A stretch of 64,000 bases of DNA, taken from positions 682,001 through 746,000 of the forward strand of contig CP119313.1 in the NCBI GenBank assembly GCA_029202485.1, written 5' to 3'. The notes under the pieces were generated by a model, which was given only the letters and a program-made list of their open reading frames with translations, had not been told where the DNA came from and did not search any database. This DNA comes from Candidatus Pedobacter colombiensis. Lineage in GTDB: Bacteria; Bacteroidota; Bacteroidia; Sphingobacteriales; Sphingobacteriaceae. Position 1 is the first letter of the stretch, and every line of letters starts with the position of its first letter. The translations under genes and the position numbers were made by a program. Shown here one piece after another: positions 26,452 to 35,409 of this stretch.

Positions 26452-27903
26452 ATGAATAAGATGCAACGCTTATCGAAGTTTAAGCTAATTGGTCTTGTGC
26501 CAATGTTGCTTGCCACTCTGGAAACAATGCCGGCTTTGGCCCAGACTTCAACTATTTATACTACGGCCAACCACACAGATCTGAGACTTACACCTTCCGG
26601 ATCACTTATTTTTAAAGAATTAAAGCAACCACTGGAAACCCAGGTGTGCGTGTTTGTAGATCCACAAACTAAATTCCAATCTGTTACCGGGATCGGTGGG
26701 ACCATTACCGACGCAACGGCCGAAACCTATGCCGCGCTGTCGAAAGATGCTCAAAAGGAATTTTTAAGTGCTTATTATGATAAAGATAAAGGTATAGGAT
26801 ATACTATGGCCAGAACCACAATCCATAGCAGTGATTTCTCGAGCGAGAGCTATACCTATGTGAAGGACAATGATGCTTTGCTTGAATCATTTAGTCTGGC
26901 ACATGACCAGAAGTATAGAATTCCACTCATCAAACAATGCATTGTAACTGCGGGTGGAAAACTTCCAATGTTTGTAAGTCCCTGGAGCCCGCCGGCATTC
27001 ATGAAGAGTAATCATGATATGTTGCGGGGCGGTAAATTATTGCCTGAGTACAGGTCGGCTTGGGCCAATTATTTTGTTAAATTCATAAAAGCTTACGAAG
27101 GTCAGGGCATTCCGGTATGGGGACTAACCGTTCAAAATGAGCCGATGGCTACGCAAAAATGGGAATCCTGTATTTTTACTGCCGAGGAAGAGCGCGATTT
27201 TATCAAGGGATATTTAGGGCCAACCCTTCATAAAAGCGGCTTAGCTAGTAAAAAGCTGATTGCCTGGGACCATAACAGAGATCAGATATACCAGCGGGCA
27301 AGCGTTATCCTCAAAGATCCTGAAGCATCAAAGTATGTCTGGGGGATAGGATATCACTGGTACGAAACCTGGACAGGCAGCGATATGCTCTTTAACAATG
27401 TAAAGCTAGTTCATGAAGCATTTCCAGACAAACAGCTGATGCTTACTGAGGGCTGTGTAGAGAAATTCAATTTGGACAGCGTTTCAAGATGGGACCTTGG
27501 AGAACGTTATGGTTATTCCTTAATCAATGATTTTAACAGCGGTGTCACTGCCTGGACAGACTGGAATATGCTTTTAGATGATAAAGGTGGGCCCAACCAT
27601 GTTGGTAATTTTTGCTTTGCCCCACTTCATGCAGATACTAAGACCGGCAAACTGATCTATACCAATTCTTACTACTACCTGGGACATTTTTCGAAATTCG
27701 TAAGACCAGGTGCCCGTAGGGTAGCCAGCTCCTCAAACAGAGATAAGTTAATCACTACGGCTTTTATGAATACCGATGGAAAGCTTGCCGTAATTGTTAT
27801 GAATAAAACCAGCGATAAGATCCCCTATTATTTATGGATGGATGGTAAAGCTGCCGAAACTACCAGTCTGCCACATTCCATTTCTACATTCATCATCCAA
27901 TAA
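26452..27903 (+). CDS. Glycoside hydrolase family 30 (glucosylceramidase-like)
   Basis: A 483-residue exported enzyme with a signal peptide ending PALAQTS. The acid/base glutamate is E230 in VWGLTVQNEPMATQKWESC, and the nucleophile is E333 in LMLTEGCVE. VTGIGGTITDATAETYAAL and LPMFVSPWSPPAFMKSN are GH30 landmarks, and a C-terminal beta-sandwich follows (about 405-480). Family members cleave beta-glucosidic, beta-xylosidic or beta-1,6-glucan linkages, and the subfamily resembles GH30_1/3. It is 15 nt after the GH88 gene and last in the island. Confidence 0.93.
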   Translation: MNKMQRLSKFKLIGLVPMLLATLETMPALAQTSTIYTTANHTDLRLTPSGSLIFKELKQPLETQVCVFVDPQTKFQSVTGIGGTITDATAETYAALSKDAQKEFLSAYYDKDKGIGYTMARTTIHSSDFSSESYTYVKDNDALLESFSLAHDQKYRIPLIKQCIVTAGGKLPMFVSPWSPPAFMKSNHDMLRGGKLLPEYRSAWANYFVKFIKAYEGQGIPVWGLTVQNEPMATQKWESCIFTAEEERDFIKGYLGPTLHKSGLASKKLIAWDHNRDQIYQRASVILKDPEASKYVWGIGYHWYETWTGSDMLFNNVKLVHEAFPDKQLMLTEGCVEKFNLDSVSRWDLGERYGYSLINDFNSGVTAWTDWNMLLDDKGGPNHVGNFCFAPLHADTKTGKLIYTNSYYYLGHFSKFVRPGARRVASSSNRDKLITTAFMNTDGKLAVIVMNKTSDKIPYYLWMDGKAAETTSLPHSISTFIIQ

Positions 27904-27995
27904 GCCAAAGACCTTTCAATCCATTGATGGGGCTGGCTTGCTTTAACAGGAGGTAACGCTCAATGCCTGCTAAATTCATCAAAAATAAATTTTAT

Positions 27996-28141
27996 ATGTT
28001 TCAAAAATCGAATCTTTTATTGCTCATATGGCTATCTGTTTTGTGTCCTTTGCGTGGTTTAACCCAAGGATTTCTGCGGGCGGATGGAAAAAAATTGTAA
28101 ATGAAAAAGGTGAGAATGTATTATTAAAAGGTTTTGGCTGA
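27996..28141 (+). pseudogene. Decayed 5' end of a GH5 endoglucanase-like gene
   Basis: The frame starts with a good signal peptide (LLLLIWLSVLCPLRGLTQG) and continues as FLRADGKK, then hits a TAA at 28098-28100 after a run of seven A. Reading one base over, it continues as IVNEKGENVLLKGFG and stops at TGA 28139-28141. The joined text FLRADGKKIVNEKGENVLLKG matches the first residues of GH5 cellulases, which normally continue with GIGLGGW and the whole barrel. None of the barrel is present downstream. This is a broken, truncated gene: a one-base deletion in poly-A plus loss of the rest. Confidence 0.7.
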
Positions 28142-28218
28142 TACCGGGGGCTTTAATTTTAGCAGGCTGCAGTTTATTAAACCAATGTAAAACGTCCATA
28201 ATTTATATATACACAAAT

Positions 28219-28240
28219 AAGGCTCCGGGGAGGAGCCTTT
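28219..28240 (+). terminator. Hairpin downstream of the carbohydrate island
   Basis: AAGGCTCC (28219-28226) pairs with GGAGCCTT (28232-28239) around GGGGA, followed by a weak T-rich stretch. A second small hairpin GTTGG/CCAAC follows. It probably ends transcripts from the GH genes. Confidence 0.55.
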
Positions 28241-28412
28241 ATTGTTGGTCGTCCAACCAAACAACTATAGGGATAATTAGGAGGGCAACTTAATATACTC
28301 AATCTGAATTCCCCAAATTGGGGCGAAAGGAGTATTTAGTAACCCGTAATAGATTACCACTCTAATGTATGGTATATTCTTAATATATTATAATAAATCT
28401 CAAAAAACTTTT

Positions 28413-30368
28413 CTATTGGGGATTATTTTCTACACTTAGTTTACTGTGTTTGTATCCGTATAAAAAGTAAACTACTAAACCAACAATCAGCCAAATACCA
28501 AAACCAATCCAGTTAGAAATACCGAGCTCGCACATCATATATAAACAGCTTAGTAAGCCAAGAACAGGTATAAGAGATAGGTTCTTTGTAATGCAGAAAT
28601 AGGTTATTGCAATACTAAGAAAGAAGAAGATCCACATCGGGATTTTATGTTTGAATAGATCCCAGCCAGTCTCATATTTTTTAGCATTGTCGATAGCCGA
28701 TTTGTCAATAAAATCCTGATATTGCTGTTCTGTAAGCTTATTGAAGTAAGCTTCAGCATCTACGCTGGTTTCAATAGGTGTAACTTTTGCCTGTGCAGCA
28801 GCGATCTCCTGTTTGATCACAATACGTTCGGCATCGTTTAATGAAGTAATGATCTTTAATGGGCTATTTATCGTCGGTGTATTCAAGATAAAAGCAGAGG
28901 TCTCTTTTTTATACAAAGTAAAACCCATTACCAATAAGCCAATAAATACAACGGGTATAATATACTTAGAATTGGCATAAGGTATTTTGAATTTCCCCCT
29001 TTTTATATCCGGTTTATTTTGTAAAACCAATACCCCGGCACATACCAGCACAAATGCAAATAAGGTTCCGATCGAACACAAATCAGTGACTATGGTCAGG
29101 TTCATAAACAAAGAAGGAACCGCAACGACAAAGCCAACCACTATAGTAGCAAAAGAAGGAGTTTTGTATTTAGGATGAATTTTAGAAAATGATTTGGGCA
29201 ATAAGCCGTCACGACTCATGCTCATCCATATCCTGGGTTGTCCCATTTGAAAGACAAGCAGTACACTAGCCATCGCAAAAACAGCACTAACGGCTATGAT
29301 GCCGCTCATGAGCTTTAAGTTGATCTGATCAAATACAAAGGCCAAAGGGTCGCCAACAGCCAGGAGGCTATAGTTAACAATACCTGTAAGCACCAGTGCA
29401 ATGGCTACATATAATATAGTACATATAATAATGGCCCACATCATTCCACGTGGCAAATCACGCTGCGGGTTTTTACATTCTTCGGCAGTGGTAGATATTG
29501 CGTCAAAACCGATGTAAGCAAAAAATACAGCAGAAACACCTTTTAACACACCAGATACTCCATTAGGAGCAAAAGGGTCCCAATTTTTTGTGTCTACATA
29601 AAATACGCCAACTGCAAGAACCAGTAAAATCACCGAAAGCTTTACAATAACCATGGCATTACTTGCATTTCTGGATTCTTTCATCCCCTTGTAAACCAGC
29701 CAGGTGATGAATATAATGATCCCTAAAGCAGGTAAGTCAGCGACAAGATGAAAGCTGCCAATTTTTGGAGCCGTAATCCAGGCGTTGTTAGCTATTCTGG
29801 TTGCATTATCAAGGTTAGCATAGCTTTTACCGGCACTGATAAGTGCATCTGCATGTTTATGACCATTATAGGCAGTAAGGTAGTCCATGGTCATCCAGTC
29901 AGGCAGATTAATGCCATTAATATTTAAAGCAGGAATTTTTATAGAGGAGAGGAGTCCCGTAAAATAATCAGACCAGGAAATGGCTACTGTAATGTTCCCT
30001 ATGGCATATTCCATGATAAGCGACCAGCCAATGATCCAGGCAACCAATTCACCAAATGCGACATACGAATAAGTATAAGCACTTCCGGAAACCGGCACCA
30101 TGGAAGCAAATTCAGCATAGGCAAAAGCAGCAAAACTACAGGCAAGAGCTGTGAAAATAAATAGAAAAATTACCGCCGGACCACCATCAGCACTTGCTTT
30201 ACCAATTGTACTAAAAATACCTGCACCTATAATAGCCGCAATACCAAAAGCAGTCAGATCTCTAACACTAAGGGTTTTGTTTAGGGAAGCCTCATGATCA
30301 CCATATCCTTTTTCAGCGTCCGCTAATATTTTGTCAATAGACTTTTTTCTGAACAGTTTTTCAAACAT
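28413..30368 (-). CDS. APC superfamily amino acid permease with extra loops
   Basis: A 651-residue inner-membrane transporter, longer than the ~470-500 of ordinary members. The start region shows LTAFGIAAIIGAGIFSTIGKA (the GxGIF substrate loop), and later FFAYIGFDAISTTAEECKNPQRDLP is typical of cationic amino acid transporters (CAT/YfnA group). Two soluble insertions stand out: about residues 140-205, and about 480-575, a charged, partly coiled segment before the final membrane helices. The substrate is probably an amino acid, but the type is not resolved. It lies 98 nt after the M3 peptidase gene. Confidence 0.9.
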   Translation of the reverse strand: MFEKLFRKKSIDKILADAEKGYGDHEASLNKTLSVRDLTAFGIAAIIGAGIFSTIGKASADGGPAVIFLFIFTALACSFAAFAYAEFASMVPVSGSAYTYSYVAFGELVAWIIGWSLIMEYAIGNITVAISWSDYFTGLLSSIKIPALNINGINLPDWMTMDYLTAYNGHKHADALISAGKSYANLDNATRIANNAWITAPKIGSFHLVADLPALGIIIFITWLVYKGMKESRNASNAMVIVKLSVILLVLAVGVFYVDTKNWDPFAPNGVSGVLKGVSAVFFAYIGFDAISTTAEECKNPQRDLPRGMMWAIIICTILYVAIALVLTGIVNYSLLAVGDPLAFVFDQINLKLMSGIIAVSAVFAMASVLLVFQMGQPRIWMSMSRDGLLPKSFSKIHPKYKTPSFATIVVGFVVAVPSLFMNLTIVTDLCSIGTLFAFVLVCAGVLVLQNKPDIKRGKFKIPYANSKYIIPVVFIGLLVMGFTLYKKETSAFILNTPTINSPLKIITSLNDAERIVIKQEIAAAQAKVTPIETSVDAEAYFNKLTEQQYQDFIDKSAIDNAKKYETGWDLFKHKIPMWIFFFLSIAITYFCITKNLSLIPVLGLLSCLYMMCELGISNWIGFGIWLIVGLVVYFLYGYKHSKLSVENNPQ

Positions 30369-30441
30369 AAATTGGTTTTTTCGGTTAGCTTTATTGAGCT
30401 TTTGTGCTCAAGCTGGCTTCGCCGGTTGGTTTGGTATTACT

Positions 30442-30449
30442 CAAACTTA
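30442..30449 (-). promoter_or_regulatory. TAnnTTTG-type -7 box upstream of the APC permease
   Basis: TAAGTTTG on the minus strand fits the -7 consensus, 73 nt before the permease start; no TTG -33 element is seen. A TTGAGC/GCTCAA hairpin (30394-30411) lies in the leader. Confidence 0.4.
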
Positions 30450-30466
30450 TAAATTTAGTTTGTAAA

Positions 30467-32182
30467 CTAACCTAATTTCTGTAATTCATCTTTAACAAAA
30501 GATGCTAACTGCTCAATATAGTCCAGACTGAAGTCGAATTTAATGCCTGCAGTTTCGTAAATTTCATTAATTGGTTTGGTATAACCCAAAGAAAGGGCCT
30601 CCAAATATTGTTGTAATGCTTTTTGGGGATTTTCTTTATAATTTTTCCAGATAGCTATAGCGCCCAATTGCGCAATCGCGTATTCTATGTAATAAAATGG
30701 CACTTCGAAAAGATGAAGTTGTTTTTGCCAAACATTTCCAAATTCCTTTTCAAGACCCTCCCAATTTGCAAACCCAGCACCAAAGCGGCTATATATTTGT
30801 TTGAAAGCTTCTTCACGATCAGCTGAATTGTGTCCCGGGTTAGTATAGATCCAATGTTGAAACTGATCGATTACAGCAACCCAGGGAAGAGTTTTTAGTA
30901 CATCAGCTAATTGTTCTTTTTTTGCGCGAATCAGATCTTCCTCATTGTCAAAATAGATACTCCAATTGTCCATGGATATCAATTCCATACTCATTGAAGC
31001 AAGTTCGGCCACCTCAGATGGACAATGTTTAAAATCGTTTAGCTCAAGGTTTGCTGTAAGGAAAGTATGAATGGCGTGCCCACCCTCATGTACCATAGTG
31101 GTTAAATCCCTAAGTGAATTGGCCGAATTCATAAAAATAAATGGGGCGCCGGTTTCAGCCAATGGATAATTGTATCCTCCAGGAGCTTTACCTTTTCTAC
31201 TCTCCACATCAAAAAGGTTATTGGCTTTCATGGTGGCTAACATTTGGCCCAGCTTTGGATCAATAGCATTGAAACAATCAATACTCTTGTCAATTAACTC
31301 TTTCCCATTTTTAAATGGCTTTAATGCCGGCTTTCCTGTGGTGCTTACCTCCATGTCCCATGGTTTAAGGGATTCAATGCCCAGTAATTCAGCTCTTTTT
31401 TCAGCCTGTTCTTTAAGGATAGGAACAACCTTTTTTTCTATGGCTTCGTGAAAAAGGTAACAGTCTTTAGGCGTATAATCGAATCTGCCCAAAGCCTGGA
31501 ACATATAATCTCTGTAGTTCTCAAAACCTGCATTTAAAGCAACTTGATGACGCATTACAATCAATTCATCAAAAAGTACGTTTAAATTGTCTTTGTCAAT
31601 TAAACGGCGTTGTTGTATCGTTTCCCAGGCTTGTTGTCTTACCTGTCTGTCGGTGTCTTTAATGAAGTTTGAGGCCTGCTCCAACGTGTATTCCTCACCG
31701 TTGATGGTTACACTCATTGCTCCGGTTGTAGCCTGGTATTTTTGTTGTGCAACCTGTAACTTCGTTAATAGGTCAACGTTTTCTTCTCTGTAAATTTCCA
31801 GTGCTTTTCTAATCGCACGGATATAAACGAAATATTTTTCCTGATCCAGTTCATCAATAAAAGGACAGTCGTTAAACTTTTGATTCAGCTGATTGGCAAT
31901 CGGAGAGATTTTAGGCTCAATCTCAGTAGCAAAATATTGGAAGTTTTTTACCAGTTCTTCGTTTGCTGTATCGCAGCTCATCCTGATATACCGCCATGCA
32001 AAATCTTCCTCTAAAGCAGCCTCAAGCTCACTTTTATCCTTAAGCCATTGTTCCAACTCATTAACATTGTCGATAGGACGCAACAATAGCTCGTTTAAAA
32101 TGGGTTCCAGGTTTTTCCATTCGATTTGAAGATCCTGAGGAATATAAATGCGTATTTTTTTTGGTATGGTAAGGTTGATCAT
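30467..32182 (-). CDS. M3 family oligoendopeptidase
   Basis: A 571-residue cytoplasmic zinc metallopeptidase of the PepF/M3 group that cleaves short peptides. The zinc-binding motif HEGGH is seen in TTMVHEGGHAIHTFL, with the third ligand Glu expected in the helix CPSEVAELASMSMEL. FIFMNSANSLRDL just before the motif and GYNYPLAETGAPF are family features. No signal peptide is present. It lies 5 nt downstream of ubiA and is probably the third gene of an engB-ubiA-M3 unit. Confidence 0.94.
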   Translation of the reverse strand: MINLTIPKKIRIYIPQDLQIEWKNLEPILNELLLRPIDNVNELEQWLKDKSELEAALEEDFAWRYIRMSCDTANEELVKNFQYFATEIEPKISPIANQLNQKFNDCPFIDELDQEKYFVYIRAIRKALEIYREENVDLLTKLQVAQQKYQATTGAMSVTINGEEYTLEQASNFIKDTDRQVRQQAWETIQQRRLIDKDNLNVLFDELIVMRHQVALNAGFENYRDYMFQALGRFDYTPKDCYLFHEAIEKKVVPILKEQAEKRAELLGIESLKPWDMEVSTTGKPALKPFKNGKELIDKSIDCFNAIDPKLGQMLATMKANNLFDVESRKGKAPGGYNYPLAETGAPFIFMNSANSLRDLTTMVHEGGHAIHTFLTANLELNDFKHCPSEVAELASMSMELISMDNWSIYFDNEEDLIRAKKEQLADVLKTLPWVAVIDQFQHWIYTNPGHNSADREEAFKQIYSRFGAGFANWEGLEKEFGNVWQKQLHLFEVPFYYIEYAIAQLGAIAIWKNYKENPQKALQQYLEALSLGYTKPINEIYETAGIKFDFSLDYIEQLASFVKDELQKLG

Positions 32183-32187
32183 AGGAT

Positions 32188-33054
32188 CTAAAAATTATAA
32201 TGAGTTCTTAAAAAGGCATCCAATAAAAAGCAAATTGCAAAAACAACTGAGGCAAAGCCATTAGTTGTAGCAAATGCTCTATTTACTTTACTAATGTCAT
32301 TAGGCTTTACCAACAAATGCTGATAAATTAACATGAAACAAAAAAAGACTACTCCAATGTAATATACCCAACTAAAAGTAGTAAAGAATGCCGGTAATAT
32401 GACGCATGTTGCCGATAAAATATGTAAGCCTACGGATAGGTTTAATGCATTTTTAATTCCTAAAGCCGCCGGAATGGAATGTAGCTTTTCGCCTTTGTCA
32501 AAATCTTCATCCTGCAAGGCATAGATAATATCAAAGCCACTAACCCAAAACAATACTGCAAAGGAGTAAAGAACAGGAACAAGATTAAACACGCCGGTTA
32601 CAGCAATATACGCACCAATCGGGGCTAAGGAAAGACCTAAGCCTAAAACAAGGTGACACAGTACTGTAAATCTTTTCGTAAAACTGTAAAATAAGACGAC
32701 AAATAAAGCTACAGGCGAAAGATAAAAACAAAGGCTATTGATAAAGGCAGTAATGATGATAAATAGGATACAATTGATAATCACAAATATAAGGGCCTCA
32801 TTCGCTGATACCTTTCCAGCCGGAATATCCCGCATTTGCGTACGCGGATTTTTAGCATCTATATTTCTGTCTAAATATCTGTTAAAAGCCATGGCTGCAT
32901 TGCGGGCAAACACCATACACAATAAAACAAGTACTAGTTTAAGCCAGTTAAAAGGGTTTTCTGTAGTTGTTACGCCAAGAAAAAAACCAATCATTGCAAA
33001 AGGTAGCGCAAAAATAGAATGCGCAAACAATACCAAAGAAAAATACTTCTTCAT
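32188..33054 (-). CDS. UbiA family prenyltransferase
   Basis: A 288-residue membrane protein with about 8-9 hydrophobic segments. Both Mg-prenyl-diphosphate motifs of the UbiA superfamily are visible: NRYLDRNIDAKNPRTQMRDIP and LQDEDFDKGEKLHSIPAALG. The family attaches polyprenyl chains to aromatic rings. Bacteroidota use menaquinone, so an MqnP-like or other quinone-related role is likelier than true ubiquinone synthesis. The divergent neighbour ubiE/menG fits a quinone link. It lies 14 nt after engB. Confidence 0.9.
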   Translation of the reverse strand: MKKYFSLVLFAHSIFALPFAMIGFFLGVTTTENPFNWLKLVLVLLCMVFARNAAMAFNRYLDRNIDAKNPRTQMRDIPAGKVSANEALIFVIINCILFIIITAFINSLCFYLSPVALFVVLFYSFTKRFTVLCHLVLGLGLSLAPIGAYIAVTGVFNLVPVLYSFAVLFWVSGFDIIYALQDEDFDKGEKLHSIPAALGIKNALNLSVGLHILSATCVILPAFFTTFSWVYYIGVVFFCFMLIYQHLLVKPNDISKVNRAFATTNGFASVVFAICFLLDAFLRTHYNF

Positions 33055-33068
33055 GAATAAACTATAAT

Positions 33069-33698
33069 TTAATAATCTTCATTAGGTGATAAGATTGGCA
33101 TCACAAAATCGAGATTTACCTGACTGATAAAATCTAAAACTTTATCCCTTCCAATCCCCTTTTCTGCAGAAGTTATAAAATAAGGAGGAATTTCTTCAAA
33201 CCATCCACCCAGTGCTTTTTTGAATAATGCAACATTCTGATCAGTTTTTACAGTAGACTGTTTGTCTGCCTTTGTAAAGATCAATGCAAAAGGAATTTGG
33301 ATTTCGCCCATCCAGCAGCAAAACTCAAGGTCAATTTTTTGGGGTTCCAATCTGCTGTCTATCAATACAAATACACATTGCAGACTTTCTCTTTTCGTAA
33401 TGTAGTTACGAATAAACTTTTCCCATTTTTCTCGACTGTTCTTAGATACCTTGGCGTATCCATAACCTGGTAAATCGACGATATACCATTTCTCATTGAC
33501 TAAAAAATGATTGATAAGCTGGGTTTTACCAGGCTTTTGGGAGGTTTTTGCCAGGCCATGCTGGTTTACCAACATGTTGATCAATGATGATTTACCTACG
33601 TTAGATCGACCGATAAATGCGTATTCGGGCATATTGGCAATAGGCAGCGCCGAAACCTTTGTGTTACTACAAATAAATGTTGCTGATTTTATAATCAT
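33069..33698 (-). CDS. engB: Ribosome biogenesis GTPase EngB (YsxC/YihA)
   Basis: A 209-residue TRAFAC GTPase needed for 50S subunit assembly. G motifs: G1 GRSNVGKSSLIN, G2 region KPGKTQLIN, G3 DLPGYGYAKV, G4 FTKADK and G5 TSAEKG. Length and motif order are those of EngB rather than Era or Der. A TACCTTTG box on the minus strand ends 4 nt before the ATG, which suggests a leaderless transcript. It shares a 52-bp divergent promoter region with ubiE. Confidence 0.96.
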   Translation of the reverse strand: MIIKSATFICSNTKVSALPIANMPEYAFIGRSNVGKSSLINMLVNQHGLAKTSQKPGKTQLINHFLVNEKWYIVDLPGYGYAKVSKNSREKWEKFIRNYITKRESLQCVFVLIDSRLEPQKIDLEFCCWMGEIQIPFALIFTKADKQSTVKTDQNVALFKKALGGWFEEIPPYFITSAEKGIGRDKVLDFISQVNLDFVMPILSPNEDY

Positions 33699-33702
33699 TT
33701 GA

Positions 33703-33710
33703 CAAAGGTA
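33703..33710 (-). promoter_or_regulatory. TAnnTTTG-type -7 box directly before engB
   Basis: TACCTTTG on the minus strand lies 4 nt from the engB start. A TTG (complement of 33727-33729) is 16 nt further upstream, slightly short of the usual spacing. A leaderless or very short leader mRNA is predicted. Confidence 0.55.
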
Positions 33711-33733
33711 GAAAATTAGTTTTCAACAATACT

Positions 33734-33741
33734 TATCTTTG
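33734..33741 (+). promoter_or_regulatory. TAnnTTTG-type -7 box before ubiE/menG
   Basis: TATCTTTG matches the -7 consensus and ends 9 nt before the ubiE ATG at 33751, again predicting a very short leader. It overlaps the divergent engB promoter region. Confidence 0.55.
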
Positions 33742-33750
33742 CTGCTTACC

Positions 33751-34482
33751 ATGAACGAAAACATTACACCATACCAATCTCAAGATGCTACTAAGAAAGA
33801 ACAAGTAGCCACAATGTTTAATAATATATCAGGGACTTATGATTTTTTAAATCATTTTCTTTCGCTGGGGATTGATATTTTATGGAGAAAAAAAGCCATT
33901 AAGGAGCTTAAAGCTATAAAACCTCGGATTATGCTTGATGTGGCTACAGGAACAGGCGATTTTGCTTTTGAAGCCATTAATATCTTGAAACCCGAAAAAA
34001 TAATAGGGGTAGATATATCTGAAGGGATGTTAAATGTTGCAAGAAAAAAGATTAGTGAGCGGAATCTGCAACATATTTTCTCGGTTCAAATGGGAGATTC
34101 AGAAGGTTTGCATTTCCCGGATGATCATTTTGACGCCATAACCGTAGCCTTTGGTGTAAGGAATTATCAGAACCTGGAAAAAGGACTTGCCGACATGTAT
34201 AGAGTGTTAAAGCCGGAAGGAAAAATTGTGATTCTGGAGTTTTCTAAACCTAGAGCATTTCCAATAAAACAAGGCTATAATTTCTATGCGCAACAGGTTC
34301 TTCCTTTTTTTGGCAAGGTTTTTTCTAAAGATAGGCGCGCCTATACTTATTTGCCGGAATCTGTAGCTGCATTTCCGGATGGAGCGGATTTTATTAAATT
34401 AATGGATAAGGTAGGTTTTAAAAAGAGTAAAGATATTCGTTTGACTTTTGGAATAAGTGCAATATATACAGGTGTTAAATAA
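33751..34482 (+). CDS. ubiE: Demethylmenaquinone methyltransferase
   Basis: A 243-residue class I SAM methyltransferase of the UbiE/MenG type that catalyses the last step of menaquinone synthesis. Motif I is LDVATGTGDFAFEA, with the acidic residue in IIGVDISEGMLNVARKK; DAITVAFGVRNYQNLEKGL and MYRVLKPEGKIVILEFSKP are UbiE hallmarks. ATG 33751 is preferred over the TTG at 33739, which overlaps the promoter box. Its 3' end overlaps the start of porT by 11 nt, so the two are translated together. Confidence 0.95.
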   Translation: MNENITPYQSQDATKKEQVATMFNNISGTYDFLNHFLSLGIDILWRKKAIKELKAIKPRIMLDVATGTGDFAFEAINILKPEKIIGVDISEGMLNVARKKISERNLQHIFSVQMGDSEGLHFPDDHFDAITVAFGVRNYQNLEKGLADMYRVLKPEGKIVILEFSKPRAFPIKQGYNFYAQQVLPFFGKVFSKDRRAYTYLPESVAAFPDGADFIKLMDKVGFKKSKDIRLTFGISAIYTGVK

Positions 34483-35206
34483 AATTAGACCATTTCTGCT
34501 GTTTTTGTGCTGCTTAGCTGTAAATACGGTTCATGCTCAGAATTGGGGTGGAGGGGTAGATGATGATAACCTGCATTTTGGCTTTACATTTCAATATCTG
34601 GCCTCAGAGTTTAAGATCCTAAAAAAGGATACCTGGCAACAGCCGTTTATTAATCCTGAAACCGGAATGCCGGTGTCGCGAACTCTAAGAGCAATCTCAT
34701 CAGTATCCTCTCCAGGCTTTGGAATTGGATTTGTCGTGAACAAACGCTTGGGTGAAAATGCTGATTTAAGACTTACACCAACACTCGTCTTTAACGACCG
34801 CCTGGCTTATTATGATTTTGAAGGGGAGGAAACCCCAATGGAAAGAAAGGTGCAATCTACTATGATCGACCTGCCACTTGGGATTAAAATAAAATCAGAT
34901 AGAAGAAATAATTTCAGGGCTTATGTCCTGGGCGGGGCAAAGTATTCAATGGATATCGCATCTAAAAAAAGAAACAATGATGCGCCAAATGCACCGATGG
35001 ACAAATTCTTAAAGAATGTAAAGAATTTTTTGTCTTATGAAGCCGGCTTTGGGTGCGATCTGTATTTTGAATATTTTAAGATGTCACCAGAGATAAAGCT
35101 TTCCTATTCTTTGAATAATATTTTGAAAAATGATCCAAGTCCCTATTCGGCACCTATCGATAGGCTAATGTTACGTCATGTTACTTTCAGTTTATTTTTT
35201 GAGTAA
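34472..35206 (+). CDS. porT: PorT-like outer membrane beta-barrel (type IX secretion)
   Basis: A 244-residue outer-membrane protein: signal peptide PFLLFLCCLAVNTVHAQ, then a beta-rich domain with alternating aromatic residues (DNLHFGFTFQYLASEF) and a C-terminal strand ending in Phe-Phe-Glu. Its position overlapping ubiE is the arrangement known for porT/sprT in Bacteroidota, and the length fits PorT, a T9SS assembly protein. The start must be GTG (34472, alternative GTG 34457), since no ATG is in frame. The name rests on context and general match, so a generic PorT-family barrel is the alternative. Confidence 0.75.
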   Translation: MLNKIRPFLLFLCCLAVNTVHAQNWGGGVDDDNLHFGFTFQYLASEFKILKKDTWQQPFINPETGMPVSRTLRAISSVSSPGFGIGFVVNKRLGENADLRLTPTLVFNDRLAYYDFEGEETPMERKVQSTMIDLPLGIKIKSDRRNNFRAYVLGGAKYSMDIASKKRNNDAPNAPMDKFLKNVKNFLSYEAGFGCDLYFEYFKMSPEIKLSYSLNNILKNDPSPYSAPIDRLMLRHVTFSLFFE

Positions 35207-35409
35207 CGTACAACATCAAAAACAAGCATGAGCTAATGAAAAAAATTATAGCTTTGCCCAAGGAAATTAAAATTAAGGTTGTTCAGACCATTAATAGCTA
35301 ACTTAATTATTCAATATAGTATCTTTATGGTGGTTTCGAACAATGGAACCTATTTGAGTATTTAAGAATAGTTACGAATGAAACCATGCTAACGAAAAAA
35401 CTTATTGAG

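Noticed and set aside
28090..28272. Lipoprotein-like text (RFWLIPGALILAGCSLLNQC) after the GH5 remnant
   Set aside because: There is no ATG in this frame, the following residues look random, and it overlaps the remnant and a hairpin. A chance match is the simplest view.
35236..35301. 21-codon frame starting MKKIIALPKEIKIK between porT and the SDR
   Set aside because: Too short and without homologue-like features; Lys/Ile-rich frames arise easily in AT-rich intergenic DNA.
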